Shown here: piece by piece, positions 39,645 to 53,010 of the stretch
How positions within the stretch are numbered: the first letter of the stretch is position 1
How the letters are laid out: each line of letters starts with the position of its first letter
Assembly: GCF_014633365.1 (NCBI RefSeq)
Contig: NC_068345.1
Location: 13,462,058-13,526,057, forward strand
Source of the DNA: Diospyros lotus
Taxonomy: Eukaryota; Streptophyta; Magnoliopsida; Ericales; Ebenaceae
Reading direction: 5' to 3'
DNA length: 64,000 nt
Notes under the pieces: model-generated
Databases searched by the model: none
The model's input: the letters and a program-made list of their open reading frames with translations, nothing else
Told to the model about the DNA's origin: nothing
Made by a program: the position numbers and the translations under genes

Positions 39645-40430
39645 CGATGGTGAAAGGAACCCGCATAAAGAATCTGGAGTTGAAACTGTAGCAAGCCAGC
39701 TCAACGATGAATGATTTTCATAATCGATTAGATCTATTGGAGTTTGGAGCTACTCAAAATCATGAGGTGATCGTGGCCATTGATTGTAAATTGGGGAGTT
39801 CCATGGAGGGATTGGAGCAGATGGTGGAAAGGTTGATTGCACTCAAATGCAACAGTTAATGGTGATGTTCACTCATCATAACTCTGTAAGGGTCTCTCCA
39901 GACTTCCCTCTTAGAGAAAGGAATGATCCAATCCTACAAGGGAATAGAATGAACTGGGGAAATGGGACCTCCGAGATTGAGGTAGAACCAGAAAAAGAGT
40001 TGGAGAAGATGATAGGTAGGGACAAAGAAGAATCGCCAACCTTCATCATCCAGGGTTTCCTATGCCTAGAATGAAGATTCTGATATTTAAGGAAGCTAAT
40101 CCCCAATGGTGGTTGAGGAAATGCAAGAGGTTGTTTAAGTGGTACAACATACTGAGGGCACAGAGGGTGAGCTTGGCCACTGTGTATTTCAATGAAGTAG
40201 TGGATGCCTGGTTTCAAGGGTGTTTAAGGGTGAGATAAGAGTATACTTGGGAAGAGTTCTATGAAAAACTCTGTGAGCGCTTTGGGGAGAGGAGTATGGA
40301 GGACACCATTGAGGAATTTAATAAACTAAGGCAAACAGGGAGTATAGGACCCTATATCCGAAGGTTTGAGGAACTCAAGTCTTATATGATCGGCTATAAT
40401 CCACACCTCTCAGAAGCTTATTAGGAGTAG
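39645..40430 (+). pseudogene. Gag remnant of F
   Basis: Start MVKGTRIKNLELKL, then a stop. Later LMVMFTHHNSVRVSPDFPLR, WYNILRAQRVSLATVYFNE and [20 protein letters not shown] show the same gag family as A and C. The zinc knuckle is missing. Confidence 0.75.
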
Positions 40431-40735
40431 ATTGAAAACACCCCATTAGCTTTGATGTGGTACGAGGAGTAGATTAGATGAAAGGGGTAACCCCTATTAG
40501 CTTTGATTTTAACCAGATAGAGGTGTCTTTTAGGGAGAGAGGAAGGAAGATGGCATTACTATAGGGGAAAGAGGTTGGAACCTGCAAGATGATATCAGGG
40601 AAGAGATTACAAAGGTTGATTAAGGGAAAATGAAATTAGTTGACACATTTTTTCTCAGTTGTGGTAGTAGAGGAGGTACGAGGAGATCAAGGATTGCACG
40701 GGCAGATCTACCTAACAATTAGCGCGTCCTAAGGG

Positions 40736-42155
40736 ATGTCGGATCAGGTACATCACTTAGATCTCCTTAATAAACTACTGGTAGAATATGAGGATCTTTT
40801 CATTGAACCCCAATCCCTTCTCCCTACCAGAATGTTTGACCACTCTATCAACCTAAAACCAAACACTGAGCCTGTTAACATTAGAACTTACCATTACCCT
40901 CCAATTCAAAAGAATGAGATTGAGAAAATGGTTAAGAAAACGTTCCAACAATTTATCATTGTACCTAGTCAAAGCCCTTTTGCTTCCCCTATCCTATTGG
41001 TCAAAAAGAATGATGGAACATGGTAATTTTGTGTGGATCACTACCAACTAAATGCTATGACCATCAAGGATAAATTTTCTATACCCTTGGTGGAAGATCT
41101 TTTGGATGAACTTCACCATGCCCAATTCTTTTCTAAGCTTGACCTATGCTCAGGTTACCACCAAATTAGGATGAAACCCGAGAATATCCATAAAACAGTT
41201 TTTAGAACTCACCATGGGTACTTTGAATTCTTGGTGATGCATTTGGGCTCACCAATACCCCTGCCACTTTTCAATCCCTCATGAACAAAATTTTTTAATC
41301 CTATCTTCAAAAGTTTATACTAGTGTTCTTTGATGACATACTCATTTACAACCTTACATTTGAACAACATTTAACCCACTTAAGAATTACCCTTGACATC
41401 CTTAGATCTCACCAAGTTTTTATTAAGAAATCTAAGTGTGCATTTGGTCAAGGTCAAGGGATATATGGAATATTTGGGACACATTATATCAAAAAGGGGG
41501 GGGTGAGTATTGACCCAAGAAAGGTAGAGGCCACGATGTCCTGGCCAAGGCCAACTTTAGTGACGGCCTTAAGGGGATTTTTAGGGCTAATCGGGTACTA
41601 CAGTCGATTTGTAAAGAACTATGGGATAATTAACAAGCCCTTAACTAAATTGTTGAATAAGGGAAGTTTCAACTGAGGGCCAGAAGCAGAAGAGGCATTC
41701 AAGAATTTAAAAGGGGCCATGAGTAGGGTACTAGTGTTAGGGCATCTTGATTTCAATAAGCCTTTTGTTCTAGAAACATATGCAAGTGGAATAAGAGTAG
41801 GGACAGTTTTGGTACAAGAATGAAGGCCTCTAGCATTCTTAAGTCAGGTATTAGGTCCTAAACACTTAGGGCTTAGTATATATGAAAAGGAATTTCTAGT
41901 TGTATTGATAGCTATTGATAGGGGGAGGCACTACGTGGAAGAAGGTAGATTTATAATCAAAATGGACCGTGAATGTTTGAAGTTTTTGTTACAACAAAAC
42001 TTCAAACGCAACTACAAAGAAAGGGGATGGCCAAACTAATGGAATTTGATTACATAATACAATACAAAAATGAGAAGGAAAATATAGCAGCTGGTCCACT
42101 TTTATGGTGCCATGAAGAAGGGAGTTTTGCAGCTATGACAATGGTGATGCCTTAA
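40736..42155 (+). pseudogene. RT and RNase H remnant of F
   Basis: Shows [66 protein letters not shown], the FFDD box (VFFDDILIYN), LRGFLGLIGYYSRFVKNYG and FEVFVTTKLQTQLQRKGM. Frameshifts lie at about 41250 and 41440, with several stops. Confidence 0.85.
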
Positions 42156-42309
42156 TGGTACCGAGAGGTTATTGATAACTATTAGGGGGATGAGAAGCTT
42201 AGAACCTTGTTGCAAAGATTGATTATTAGGGCTAATAAGGCTAATGGGTATACTTTGAGTGAAGGAATGTTGAGGTACCAGGGAAGAACAGTGATTGGGG
42301 ATAATGCAT

Positions 42310-43028
42310 AACTCAAGAAGAAGATCTTACAGGCTCTACATGAGTCTCTATTGGGGGGGCAGTTAGGGGAACAAAATACTTACCTATGAGTTAAACGAAT
42401 ATTCCATTACCCAAGGATGAAATCGAAGGTTAAGGGGTTTGTGCATGCATGTGACATCTATAAGAGATGTAAATCAGAAGCGGTGGCCAACCCTAGGCTA
42501 CTGCAACCCTTGACTATCCCAGACCAAGCTCGGTCAAGTGTGTCTATGGACTTTGTGAAAGGATTGCCTAAGTTGAAGGGTAAGGGCAATATTCTTGTAG
42601 TAGTAGACCGGCTGACTAAGTTTGCCCATTTCATAAGGTTAACTCACCCTTACATGGATCAGGAGGTAGCTAGGGTTTTCTTGGACTAGGTGGTTAAGTT
42701 ACATTAGACTCCTAAGTCTGTAGTTTCAAACAAAGATAGGATTTTCACCAGCTTGATGTGGCAAGAGTTGATAAGGTCATTGGAAACAAAATAGAGCATG
42801 TCCACATCTCATCACCCTAAAATAGATGGGCAAACCAAGCGGGTGACCCAGTGCCTTGAGACTTATCTAAGGTGTATCTGCCTCTTAAAACCTAAGGATT
42901 GGCACAAATGGTTATCCCTGACCCAATGGTAGTATAATACTACCCACCATTCCTCAATTAAAATGTCCAAATTTGAGGCCTTGTTTGGGTACAAGCCATT
43001 TGTTCTGCCTACCATAGAGGGAGGATCT
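42310..43028 (+). pseudogene. Integrase remnant of F
   Basis: CDIYKRCKSEAVANPRLLQP, SVSMDFVKGLPKLKGKGNIL, VVDRLTKFAHFIRLTHPYMD, then DGQTKRVTQCLE. In-frame stops separate the catalytic Asp residues, and the C-terminal domain is lost by truncation. Confidence 0.85.
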
Positions 43029-43877
43029 TGTTAGATATAATCCCTTAAGACCAATTCTAGAAACATAATGGACCTTGATCTTGTAATTCTTTAAATTCAA
43101 TTTAATGGCAAGTTTTATGCTTAATTTAAATTGCAATATGGTTTGAATTAAGCATATAAATGTCCTTTAGTATAATAAAAAGTGGATACCATTCTTAAAT
43201 GTTAAGAATAGTTGTGATGGTTAATCCATAGTACATTATATTATAAATGAGTTCTTAGCCATAGAGTTTCTAACTTGGATATTAGCAACTAGCAAAGGCC
43301 GGCACATCATCTTCCTTATTTGTTCGGTATGAGATACTAAAAGATAAGGTTGGTGAGTCTCGTGCCATTCTGTATGAGATGTAGAAGGAAGAAGAGATGG
43401 TGCTTATTATAGGAACGAGTTTACTGAATGGAACTATTAACATTGAATCACATGTGTTTTATTTCATAGTTCAATGATTCAATGCTAACTATGGATTTGC
43501 AACTAATCCTTAGACCTGAGATGATATGGATACTTATGTATTGGTGGATTAGGTTATTAGAAGTACTATATGGTCGTTCTAATCAGGGATGATCATATAT
43601 ATCTATGTGCCTAGTTTAGTGACACATGTGGTATGTGTACATCAGACATGGAATCTATCACCTCGAGATATACAAAGAGGATATCCAATGCAATCTAGTA
43701 ATCACCTGATGATAAATCCTTGGCCAAGGTAATATGACGATGGAATGTGTCTTCCATAAAGGTTGTGTCATATTAGTCAATATTGATTTTGAATTTAATT
43801 ATATGACGAGATTAAGAGATTTAACTTGCTGACTATGATCTTGTATCTTGTCGGGATATAGGATGATAGAGGGATGA
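43029..43877. repeat. LTR-like remnant, class unresolved
   Basis: Starts at a sharp junction with F (TGTTAGATATAATCCC) and has LTR-like composition but no coding sequence, PBS or partner copy in the window. Confidence 0.4.
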
Positions 43878-45337
43878 TGTGCTAATATTTCCTACATATT
43901 TTTTATACCATTATTACTTAATTTTATACTTAATTATCATGTTTTCATATTTTTTTTTATATTAAATTTAGGTAATTTATCATTTTGACAGGATTTGAAG
44001 AAAAAGTGAGAAAGAAGAATAAAAATTATAAATTTTCGTTGTCAGGGGTCTAATTGAAAATAAAATTTGTACCAATTGGAATGTCAAAAATTTTGAAAAA
44101 AATATATGTAAGAGCTCTATATGTCTACTTTTCAACGCTTCAAACTGTGCACAAATCCGAATTTTTTACAGAAAATTATGGCTATTGGAGTGATAGAAGG
44201 TCGGAGCTGACCAAAAATCAGCAATACCTACGAATTTATCTTCCATTTTCTCCAAGGTGGGCTAAATTATAGATGAATTAAGAGTCATTTCCAAGGGTTA
44301 TTAGAGCTATATATTTCATGAAGATTTAGGCCCAATTGGACCTAAGAAGCCTAACCCAAAAGTCTAATTAAATTAAGCCCATATCTTACAAAAATCCCTA
44401 AATTGTAATTCTTGATATTTTGAGGGATTATTTTGTATTGAGTATGGGACCTAAACTTTTGAGTGGACATGGTTGGCATGAAACATGGAATAGGAAATTA
44501 AGGATTTATGGAGGTAGGGTATGGTTTGACCCATGTTTTAAGGAGAAAATTAAGAAAAAGAAGAAAGTGATGAGTATAAAAGGAGAAATGGGGCTGATTT
44601 TTGGAAAAAGAACCAATGGGAAAGAGCTTCAAGGAGTGAAGAATTGAAACATTCTTAGTAGAGGATTTCTTCAAAGATTGGTGACAACATTTTTGGAGAA
44701 GGAAATTCTGCACATCAAAAGAGTTTTTATTCTCTTCTTTCATTTTCTTTAAATTCTATGTTTATGTTCATATATCGTGTTATGGATTTTATCATTAATA
44801 ATATGAACTAAACTCTATAACTAAGGTGTTTTGATGTAATCTAATTATGATAATTTGAGTTTTATGGATTGATTTTCTTTATTCATGCAAGTGTTTATTA
44901 TTATGCTTAATACTATCAAATACTTGGTTAATATTTGATTGATATGTTGATATAGATTTAGACCAGGAGGAAAAATCTATAACTTGATCTAGATAATAAA
45001 CACCACAAGAATATAATTGGAACGAAAGTAAAAATTTGATTTGTGTGGTTAATTATCATTGCATGAATAATTAAATTTGGATTATCAACCATTTAAATTA
45101 AATTGGATTAATTAGGTGAAATCGAAATACTCTAATGCTCTCCAAATCTTGAAACTCTTCATATTTACTTTATGTGTTATTATTTTGTTTTCTTAAATTA
45201 ATTCCTCTTAATCAATTACTTAAATAACGTTTGAGTTAATATAATTTTGGTAATTATCACCCGATTCTCGTGGGAATGATATTTTACTCATTACTCTATT
45301 ACATGTGCAATCCGTACACTTACAAGAAAACGCCATC

Positions 45338-46467
45338 TGATAGAATCGAGTAGCTATGGTAACAATACCCAAGAGGGGGTGAGTTGGGTGATTTAAAAAT
45401 TTGGTGTAAAACTGGAAAATTTTCTTACTAAATAAAAATGAGAATTTTGATGCACGTTAAAGATAAGAAAAACAATTGCAAAGCACAATCTAGGATATGA
45501 AAAAGTAAGTGTAATAGAGAAACACAAGTGATATATAGTGGTTCGGTTTAAACAAGCCTAATATGACAAGTAGATCCTCTAGCTATGCAAGCTAGGAACA
45601 CAAGTAATGATACAAGAGATGTATTTTTAAGAGTATGCCCTCTTAGTTACAATGCAATTAAGAACAAATATAAGGCTAGAAATATGCTTTTACACAAATA
45701 AAATACAAGCCTTGAAAGCAAAGAGATTTAGGGCACCAATGAATCATAACAATTGATGAGCACTTGGGAGCTTGTAGATGGATCACTTCGATAGTTTGAA
45801 TTCTCCTCTTGACTTGTATTTATAGAGATTTGAGAGCCCATACAAGAATCATCATGTTGCAAGTAGAGACACCATCATAGAAGAGTGGAGAATTTGGCCG
45901 TTACAAGATGTTTGCCATAGAAGTTGTCGACAGTTTATTTTCAGGCTATCGACAAGTTACTTTAAATTTAAACAATTGTCGACAGTTTGAGTAAGGCTGT
46001 CGACAGGTTTCAAAAACTGTCAACATTATGATGCAATGACTGTCGACACTTAGAAATCGTTTGATGAATACTGTCGACAATTTGGGCTATAAACATAAAA
46101 ATGGTCGACAATTTTAGGATTTACTGTCAACATTTTTATCCAAACAAAACATACTGTCGACATCTCTTTAGAACTGTCGGCATTTTGCTTTAATGTTTCA
46201 AAAGAACATTTGTTTTAAAGACATCATTTTTCTCCATTCTTTGAAATCTTAAGTTTTGAAACTTATTTGAAGAATATATATTATCTCCAATCTTTTAACG
46301 AGCTTCATATAGATCACATGAAGGATTTTTAATTTAGATAAAATTTTGATTTTTGTAAAGTTAAAAATGATTTTTACCTTGAAACCAAACCTTTTGAATT
46401 ATGCCATGTGAACCATTTTGTTGATTATCATCAAAACCGAAACTAAAGAAGCAAATTATCACTATCA
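45338..46467. mobile_element. 1.1-kb insertion at the Athila LTR/PBS border
   Basis: Begins TGATAG and ends CTATCA, an inverted 6-base pair with the TG...CA of an LTR. It includes CCCAAGAGGGGGTGAGTTGG, a GTGGTTCGGTTT box and TTGATTATCATCAAAA, found in many plant repeats. No target duplication is visible. It could be a solo LTR; class unresolved. Confidence 0.5.
45923..46185. repeat. Cluster of TGTCGACA palindromes
   Basis: Eleven copies of TGTCGACA or one-mismatch forms (at about 45925, 45947, 45976, 45998, 46018, 46040, 46071, 46102, 46123, 46154 and 46174) are spaced about 20-30 bases apart. Confidence 0.85.
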
Positions 46468-46473
46468 AATTTT

Positions 46474-46491
46474 TGGTGCCGTTGCCGGGGA
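46474..46491 (+). other. Primer-binding site of the Athila element
   Basis: TGGTGCCGTTGCCGGGGA, the tRNA-Asp complement typical of Athila/Tat elements with one change (usual TGGCGCC). Confidence 0.85.
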
Positions 46492-47337
46492 TCGACAGTT
46501 GATAACATCACTATCAAATAACTCATTTGTTAATTTAAATCTATTTTTTTGTATTAATTTTTCTGTTGATTTTGCATATTTTATCTTTTGTGTATGTGTT
46601 AGTATATATGTTGTATTTTTAGTATTTCTTGTTCCATTAGTTACTATTTATATTTCATTTATCAATTTTCATTCTAGTTAATTTACTATTATAATTCTGT
46701 GTTTGTGTTCCATTTTTCATTTTTATTATTATATATTTGATTTTCAAAATATATATATATATATATATAAAGTAAAACATTGATATTCCCACTCCAACAT
46801 CTTGGCCACCATCAAGTATGCTCACTGAAATTGGCACACTTACTTTTCTTCACCATAACCCATAATAGTAATTGAAACAAAAAAAAATTATATCTGTTTG
46901 TTTTATTTTTTTTTTCCTGTTAAGCTATTTGATTTACTATTAGTTGTAGTTTTTTCTTCTTTTGTCATTATAATATTTAATTCTATTTTATACTTTGTTT
47001 GTTTATTAAAATAAAGTGTGAAAAAAAAATTATAGATACTGGAAAGAGAACTTGAACCTAAGACCTCATAGTTAACAACTACACACTTTAACCATCTAAG
47101 CTATTTTAGTTATTTGTTTATTAGTTACTATGTTTGTTCTATATCCCTGTAATGTTGCATAACTTGCATATAATTATGTTTTAATTATTATTATTATTAT
47201 TATTTTGTTATTATTTTGTGCTCAAGTTTTATTATTGATATGCCCTGCAAACTTGAAGAGTCACGAGACCTAATGATTGCTCCCTCACCTTGCACATTAT
47301 TTTAAATTAAATATGACATTATTATTTTCAATAAAAA

Positions 47338-49042
47338 TGGGTGAGGAGTTTATCCTCGCCAGTGTGTAAGTGTGCATTGAGTACAATTTTAAATTTATAT
47401 TCTGATGAGTACCAAGTCGATCCATAGGGAGATTATATGGATGGGAATCAAAAATACCAGAATAAGTTGGTTATTAATTTTTTTTTTTTGTTATTTTATT
47501 GGAATACTTATACACATGATCAGAAATAGAGCATGGTAGTGAATAACCTAATTTACAACGATGAAAGATAACACTGCATATTTTGAATTAAAAATAAAAA
47601 GTAAAAGTACTTAGGTCAAGACAATTTCAGTACCAACACCAATTAATTCCAAATTTAATAGAAAAGATAATATTAATTTGAGTTCAAATTTGAGCTTTTT
47701 CCATTAAGTGCATTTAGAGATGATGATAATTCTAAGTCTAGCAATCCCCATATATGATATGAGGGATTCTATGTTAAGCAATTACCATAAATCCAAATGA
47801 AAATAATATGTTTGTCAGTAACTACAATTTAAGATAATGATAATTCTTGATTAAGCAATTTCCATACATGGCGTGAGAGATTCTAAGTTAAGCAATTACC
47901 ATAAATTGAATTATAATTAACAGATAGAATTTGTAACTATAGATTAATCATTTGGGATTGGGTATGAAAACATTTCCAAGTCTAGCAATCTCCATACATG
48001 GCATGAAAATTTTAAATTAGGCTTATGTTCTAATCCAAACTCAAAGATCCATTATACGCATATTGCTCAAATTAAATAAGATTAATATTACATATTTGAA
48101 GCACAATTTTCTTTGGAAATCATTGACGTTGAACACTGTCCTTGCCTTAACCCAATATTAGATTTAATCGGTCATACTCTGGCGGTGGATAATAAAGATA
48201 AAAAATAACATAACATAAAATAAAACTTCAGAAGCAAACTATACTACACTTAAAATAAGAGGAATAAAAAACAGAAATTAACTGGCCATATTAAGGCGAT
48301 GGATAATAAAGAGACAGAAATTAAAATTGTAGAAATTAAATGACATAAATTAAATAGTAAAAATTAACTGGCCATAATCAGGCGGTGGATAATAAAGATG
48401 ATAGAAAAATAATAGAACACAACTATATATAAACTAAAGTTGAAGAATTGAGAAAAAAATTCTAAGAACACAACTATGCTTTGATTCAAGAATAATCAAT
48501 TTATACAAGTGCAACCAAGTGAGCTATTTATAACCCACAAGATGCAATACAAATCACACAATTTAAAATTATACAACTAGACATAATTATATCTAATGGG
48601 CACTCACAATACATTCACCTAACTAGTGGAAGAAAATTAGCTAAAAGACACACCTAAAGTTAAATAGGTTTTAGCTAAAAGACACACCTACAGAAGCACT
48701 CATAAAACATATATTTAAAAATAAAAAATAAAAATAGATTTTCAGAAGTTGGGTTTTTGGTATTCTTTATGTTTGATTTGGGCCTTCCTTGTGATTAAAA
48801 TGCTTGGGCCTTCCTTGTGATGGATTCCATTTAATAGTTGACCCAATTGCACTTGAATTTGAGTAGTAACATTGGCCATCCGATTAACTCTTTAACATCT
48901 TCAATTACACGGCAAATGTCAATTTCTTTATATTATCTTGACAATAATACATAATGTATATAATTATTCAATTTAAACATTAATATAAGATAAAAATAGG
49001 GATATAATTCATTAAGATTTAGAAAAAACTAACTCCTCATCA
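47338..49042. repeat. 1.7-kb non-coding repeat, copy 1
   Basis: Starts TGGGTGAGGAGTTTATCCTC and ends AACTCCTCATCA. Related to 53738-55362 over most of its length (GCCAGTGT start, GCAATTACCATAA blocks, GAACACTGTCCTTGCCTTAA, GGTGGATAATAAAG, an end region with TTGACCCAATTGCAC). No coding capacity. Confidence 0.7.
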
Positions 49043-50400
49043 CCTAAAAGAGTCGCGAGACATGGACATGAAGCCCAAAGGACAAACGGGTTACAAGAGA
49101 TCAAGAAAACAAGCCGAAGGAGCAAGAGGTCAAGCCAAGACCAAGTGGGGAGGACTCACTCAGTCATGACAGAGTGGGTGTGGCACTGATTTGGTTTTTT
49201 AGGCATAACTCTCTCGTCTGAGTTTCCGATTGAGGTGATTCAAAATTCTATAGGAATCCAAGATAATTGTATACAACTTTCATGTTTTGAGTTTTAAGAG
49301 ATATTGGCTGCATCAAGGCTGAAATCAGCCGAGACCAAATAGAGAGGACTCACTAAGTCATGACCAAGTGGGTGTGGCATTGCTTTGATTTTTTGGACAT
49401 AAAGCTCTCGTCCGAGCTCCGATTGAGGTGATTCAAAATTCGATGGAAATGTAATAGAATTATCTCAACTTTAATGTTTTGAGTTTTGAGAGATACAGGC
49501 TGCATCAAGATGGAAATTGGGCTTGAATTTGAGGTACATACGCTATTGATGTTAAGGAATGGGAATCGCTCAAGTGAAGAGTCACTCGATCATATGATTA
49601 AGTGGGTAGGGGTCTTATCCCCCTCTCTCTCTTTTACCCTCCAAATGCATGCAAAAACCAAGTCACTCAGTCAAATGATCGAGTGGGCAACATCTCACAG
49701 CCCCGAGACTCCAAAATGCACCAAAGTTCAAAATGTGACGAGAGTTGAAAATGCGCTGAGAGTCCAAAATGCACCGACAATCTAAAATGGGCTAAGAGTC
49801 TAAAATATGCCGAGAGTCCAAAATATAACGAGAGTCCAAAATGTGACGAGAGCCCAAAATGTGACGAGAGTCCAAAATGGTTGCGAGACTCTTAGGATGG
49901 GGCCGCAACTCTCGGAATAGGCCACAAAAACTCTTGGGATGGCCGCTATGTGTCCCCTTTTCCCTCATCTATAAATAGGAGGCAACGCCTCTTACTTCAA
50001 GTATGCTCACCCTCACACTTTGAATACATTTTTGCGCTCTTTCTCTCAGGAACTAACTTAAGCATCGGAGGGTTAGCGTGGAGACACCTACTCGAGCCCC
50101 TAATTTTGTGTTCATCATCCAGGTCTTTCGGTCATCAAGGGTCACTTGATCATCATACTTTCTTGGTCATCACACTCTCTTGATCATCATACTCTCTTGT
50201 TCATCATACTCTCTCGGTCACTAAGACTCTCAACGCACTTTGGTGATGAAACTCTCAACGCATGTTGGTGACGAAACTCTCAATGCACCTTGGCAACGAG
50301 ACTCTTAGGATACTTGACTCTCAGAACCCTCAAGACTCTCAAGTCTCTCGAAACTCCCGTGATCAACCACACACCTTACATTCTCCCACGAAAAAAAAAA
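49043..50400. repeat. LTR-like segment with 18-base minisatellite in the Athila leader
   Basis: A CTATAAATAGGAGG box (49969) and a U5-like stretch (TCTCTCAGGAACTAACTTAA, GCATCGGAGGG) resemble Tat-type LTRs. At 49700-49880 about ten units of GAGAGTCCAAAATGTGAC are repeated, and at 50150-50360 ACTCTC-rich units follow. Confidence 0.5.
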
Positions 50401-50425
50401 TTGTTGTGTTTTGGCAACAACAACA

Positions 50426-50472
<47 letters not shown>
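50426..50472. repeat. (ATT)n microsatellite
   Basis: About 16 perfect ATT units. Confidence 0.95.
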
Positions 50473-50474
<2 letters not shown>

Positions 50475-50691
50475 TGCATTTTGATCCAAAACTATTATTT
50501 AAATTTGGCTATACTATTTACTAAAATAAAATATTCTAGTTGTATTTTAATTTATTTTTTTCTTATATTACGTTTAATATTTTTTATTTTTTCTTGCCTT
50601 CCATTTTATTTGATTTCAATTTAAATTTTTTTCTTCTTATTGCTCATGTGTGATTATTTTCTATATTTTTGTTGAACTAGGTGTGCTTTAA

Positions 50692-52160
50692 TTGTGTATG
50701 CAACATGTTAGAAGCCTTGAGCTTGTTCCATTTGATCCTAAAATTAAACGCACTATTCGTGCGTTAAGGAGAGAAAGAAGGGTAGTAGAACAACAAGCAA
50801 CCATGAACAATGAAACAACAAATAGAACATTGAGGGAATATGGTGTTCCATCAATAAATGACACAAATTCAAGCATTATAAAATCGACTGTTCAAACCAA
50901 CAATTTTGAAATTAAGCCAACAATAATTTAAATGATCCAAACTTCTGTCCAATTTTGTGGATTACCCAGTGATGATCCAAATGTTGACATTGCAAATTTT
51001 TTGGAAATATATGACACATTCAAACACAATGGCACATCTATTGATGCCATTACATTAAAGTTATTTCCTTTTTCTTTAAGAGATAAGACAAAGAATTGGT
51101 TAACATCACTCCCTGTAGGTACCATCACTACTTGGGATGATTTAGCTAGCAAATTCCTAGCTAAATTTTTCCCATCAGCAAACACTGCAAAGATGAGGAA
51201 TGACATCACAACCTTCAGCCAAGCCGATATGGAAACTTTGTATGAAGCTTGGGAGAGATTCAAAGACTTGTTGAAAAGATGTCCACATCACGGGCTTCCT
51301 AAATGGTTGTTGGTCCAAACATTTTACAGTGGATTAAGCCATCTAATAAGGATCACCATTGATGCAGCAACTGGTGGAGCTTTGATGAGCAAATCCACTC
51401 ATAAGGCTTATGATTTGATAGAAGAAATGGCTGAAAATAATTACCAATGGCCTTCAGAAAGAACCATGTCAAAGAGATCAGCTGTGATACATAAAATTGA
51501 AGCATTTACTGCTTTAAATGCTAAGGTAGACTCTATTTATAAAAGACTAGATCAGTTGAATATTAATGTTGTTCATTCTGTTATGCAGGTTTGTGAATTG
51601 TGTGCTGGGTAACATGTTACAAGCGAATGTCAAGCTGGCAATCCTTTTGCAACATCGAGTGCGGATCAAGCTCACTATATTTCAAATTCCAATCAACAAC
51701 AAAATAATCCGTACTCCAATAATGATAATTCAGGGTGGAGACATCACCCAAATTTCTTATGGAGTAATAATCAAAATAATGTAAGGGTACCTCTACCTAG
51801 ATTTCAGCCTCAAGAAAATAAGACATCCTTAGAAGATTTGGCGGCAACATTCATTAAGGCCACAACGGAGTTCATGACAAAGACAAAAACAAACTTCCAA
51901 AATCAACAAGCTGCTATAAGGAATTTGGAAGTACAAATGGGGCAATTGGCTAACACATTGGCAACAAGGTCACAAGGTGCACTACTAAGCAACATTGAAA
52001 CAAATCCTAAAGAGCATGTGAAAGCCATCACTCTTAGAAGTGGTAAACAGCTAGAGGGGCAACAACAAAAAGGTGTGGAAGAAAATTCAACCAAGGCAGC
52101 ACCTTTGCCAAAAGAAAAAGCACACAATGAAGAAGAAAAGAAACAAGAGGAGTACAAGTG
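50692..52160 (+). pseudogene. Athila gag
   Basis: The first frame from 50692 ends in a TAA at 50929 and resumes in frame at 50932 with FCGLPSDDPNVDIANFLEIY, LFPFSLRDKTKNWLTSLPVG, FLAKFFPSANTAKMRNDI, ETLYEAWERFKDLLKRCPHH and YDLIEEMAENNYQWPSER. After 51612 a shifted frame (51838-52161) gives VQMGQLANTLATRSQG and KAITLRSGKQLE, the gag C-terminal part. Confidence 0.9.
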
Positions 52161-53010
52161 AGAGCTAGTTAAACCTTATGTTCCTCCAATTCTTTTTCCA
52201 CAAAGACTTTGCCAACACAATGACGATAAGAATTTCTTAAAATTTCTTGATGTGTTTAAAAAGCGAGAGGAATACGAAACCTTTGCTTATCAAAGAATGT
52301 CATTTGGTTTGTGTAATGCACCCACAACCTTCCAATGGTGCATGATTGCTATTTTTTTTGATATGGTGGAAAAGTTTATAGAAGTCTTCATGGATTACTT
52401 CTTTGTATTTGATTCTTCTTTTGATAATTGTTTGGCTAATCTTTCCTTAGTTTTGTAGAGATGTGAAGAAACTAATTTGGTACTAAATCGGGAAAAATGT
52501 CATTTCATGGTACAAGAAGGAATTGTATTGGGACATAAAATTTCAGCTAGGGGAATTGAAGTAGATAGAGAAAAAATTGAGATCATTGAGAAATTACCTC
52601 CACCTACCTCTATCAAGGGAGTGAGGAGCTTTTTGGGACATGCTGGATTCTATAAAAGATTTATCAAAGACTTTTTCTAAAATCACTAAGCCTCTTTGTA
52701 ATTTATTAATGAAGGATACACCTTTTAAATTTATTGTTAAGTGCCTGTGTGCTTTTGACAAGTTGAACAAGGAGCTAATTTCAACTCCCATTATAATATC
52801 CCTTGATTGGAGTCTTCCATTCGAATTGATGTGTGATGCAAGTGACTATGCAGTAGGAGTAGTGTTGGGGCAATGAAAAGATAAAAGGCTGCATGTTATT
52901 TAATATGCCAGTCGCACATTAAATGATGCACAACTGAATTATACTACCATAGAAAAAGAACTTTTAGTTATTGATTTTGCCTTATATAAATTTTGATAAT
53001 ATCTTATTGG
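52161..53010 (+). pseudogene. Athila RT and RNase H, joined to gag by deletion
   Basis: The gag tail (PYVPPILFPQR, FLKFLDVFKK) jumps at about 52263 into mid-RT (YETFAYQRMSFGLCNAPTTF), so protease and the first half of RT are gone. The catalytic box reads VFMDYF in place of VFMDDF. REKCHFMVQEGIVLGHKISA, RSFLGHAGFYKRFIKDF and RNase H (LMCDASDYAVGVVLGQ) follow, with stops between. Confidence 0.88.

Larger units (their letters stand above)
39044..43028 (+). mobile_element. Chromovirus-like gypsy element F, 3' truncated and decayed
   Basis: A 5' LTR (39044-39594), PBS TGGTATCAGAGC (39599-39610), gag, protease traces, RT, RNase H and integrase follow in gypsy order on the plus strand. The copy ends inside the integrase (LFGYKPFVLPTIEGGS) at about 43028 without 3' LTR. 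Stops and frameshifts are frequent. Confidence 0.88.
43878..46467 (+). repeat. Athila 5' LTR, interrupted
   Basis: TGTGCTAATATTTCC start. The end near GTACACTTACAAGAAAACGCCATC is separated from the PBS by the insert at 45338-46467. Net LTR length is about 1.46 kb, in the range of Athila LTRs. Borders are approximate. Confidence 0.6.

Noticed and set aside
45923..46185. CRISPR-like array
   Set aside because: The 8-base palindromes have irregular AT-rich spacing inside a plant repeat; repeats are too short and the context is eukaryotic.
46655..46837. Short frames with Tyr/Ile runs
   Set aside because: Produced by an (AT)n tract in non-coding Athila leader.
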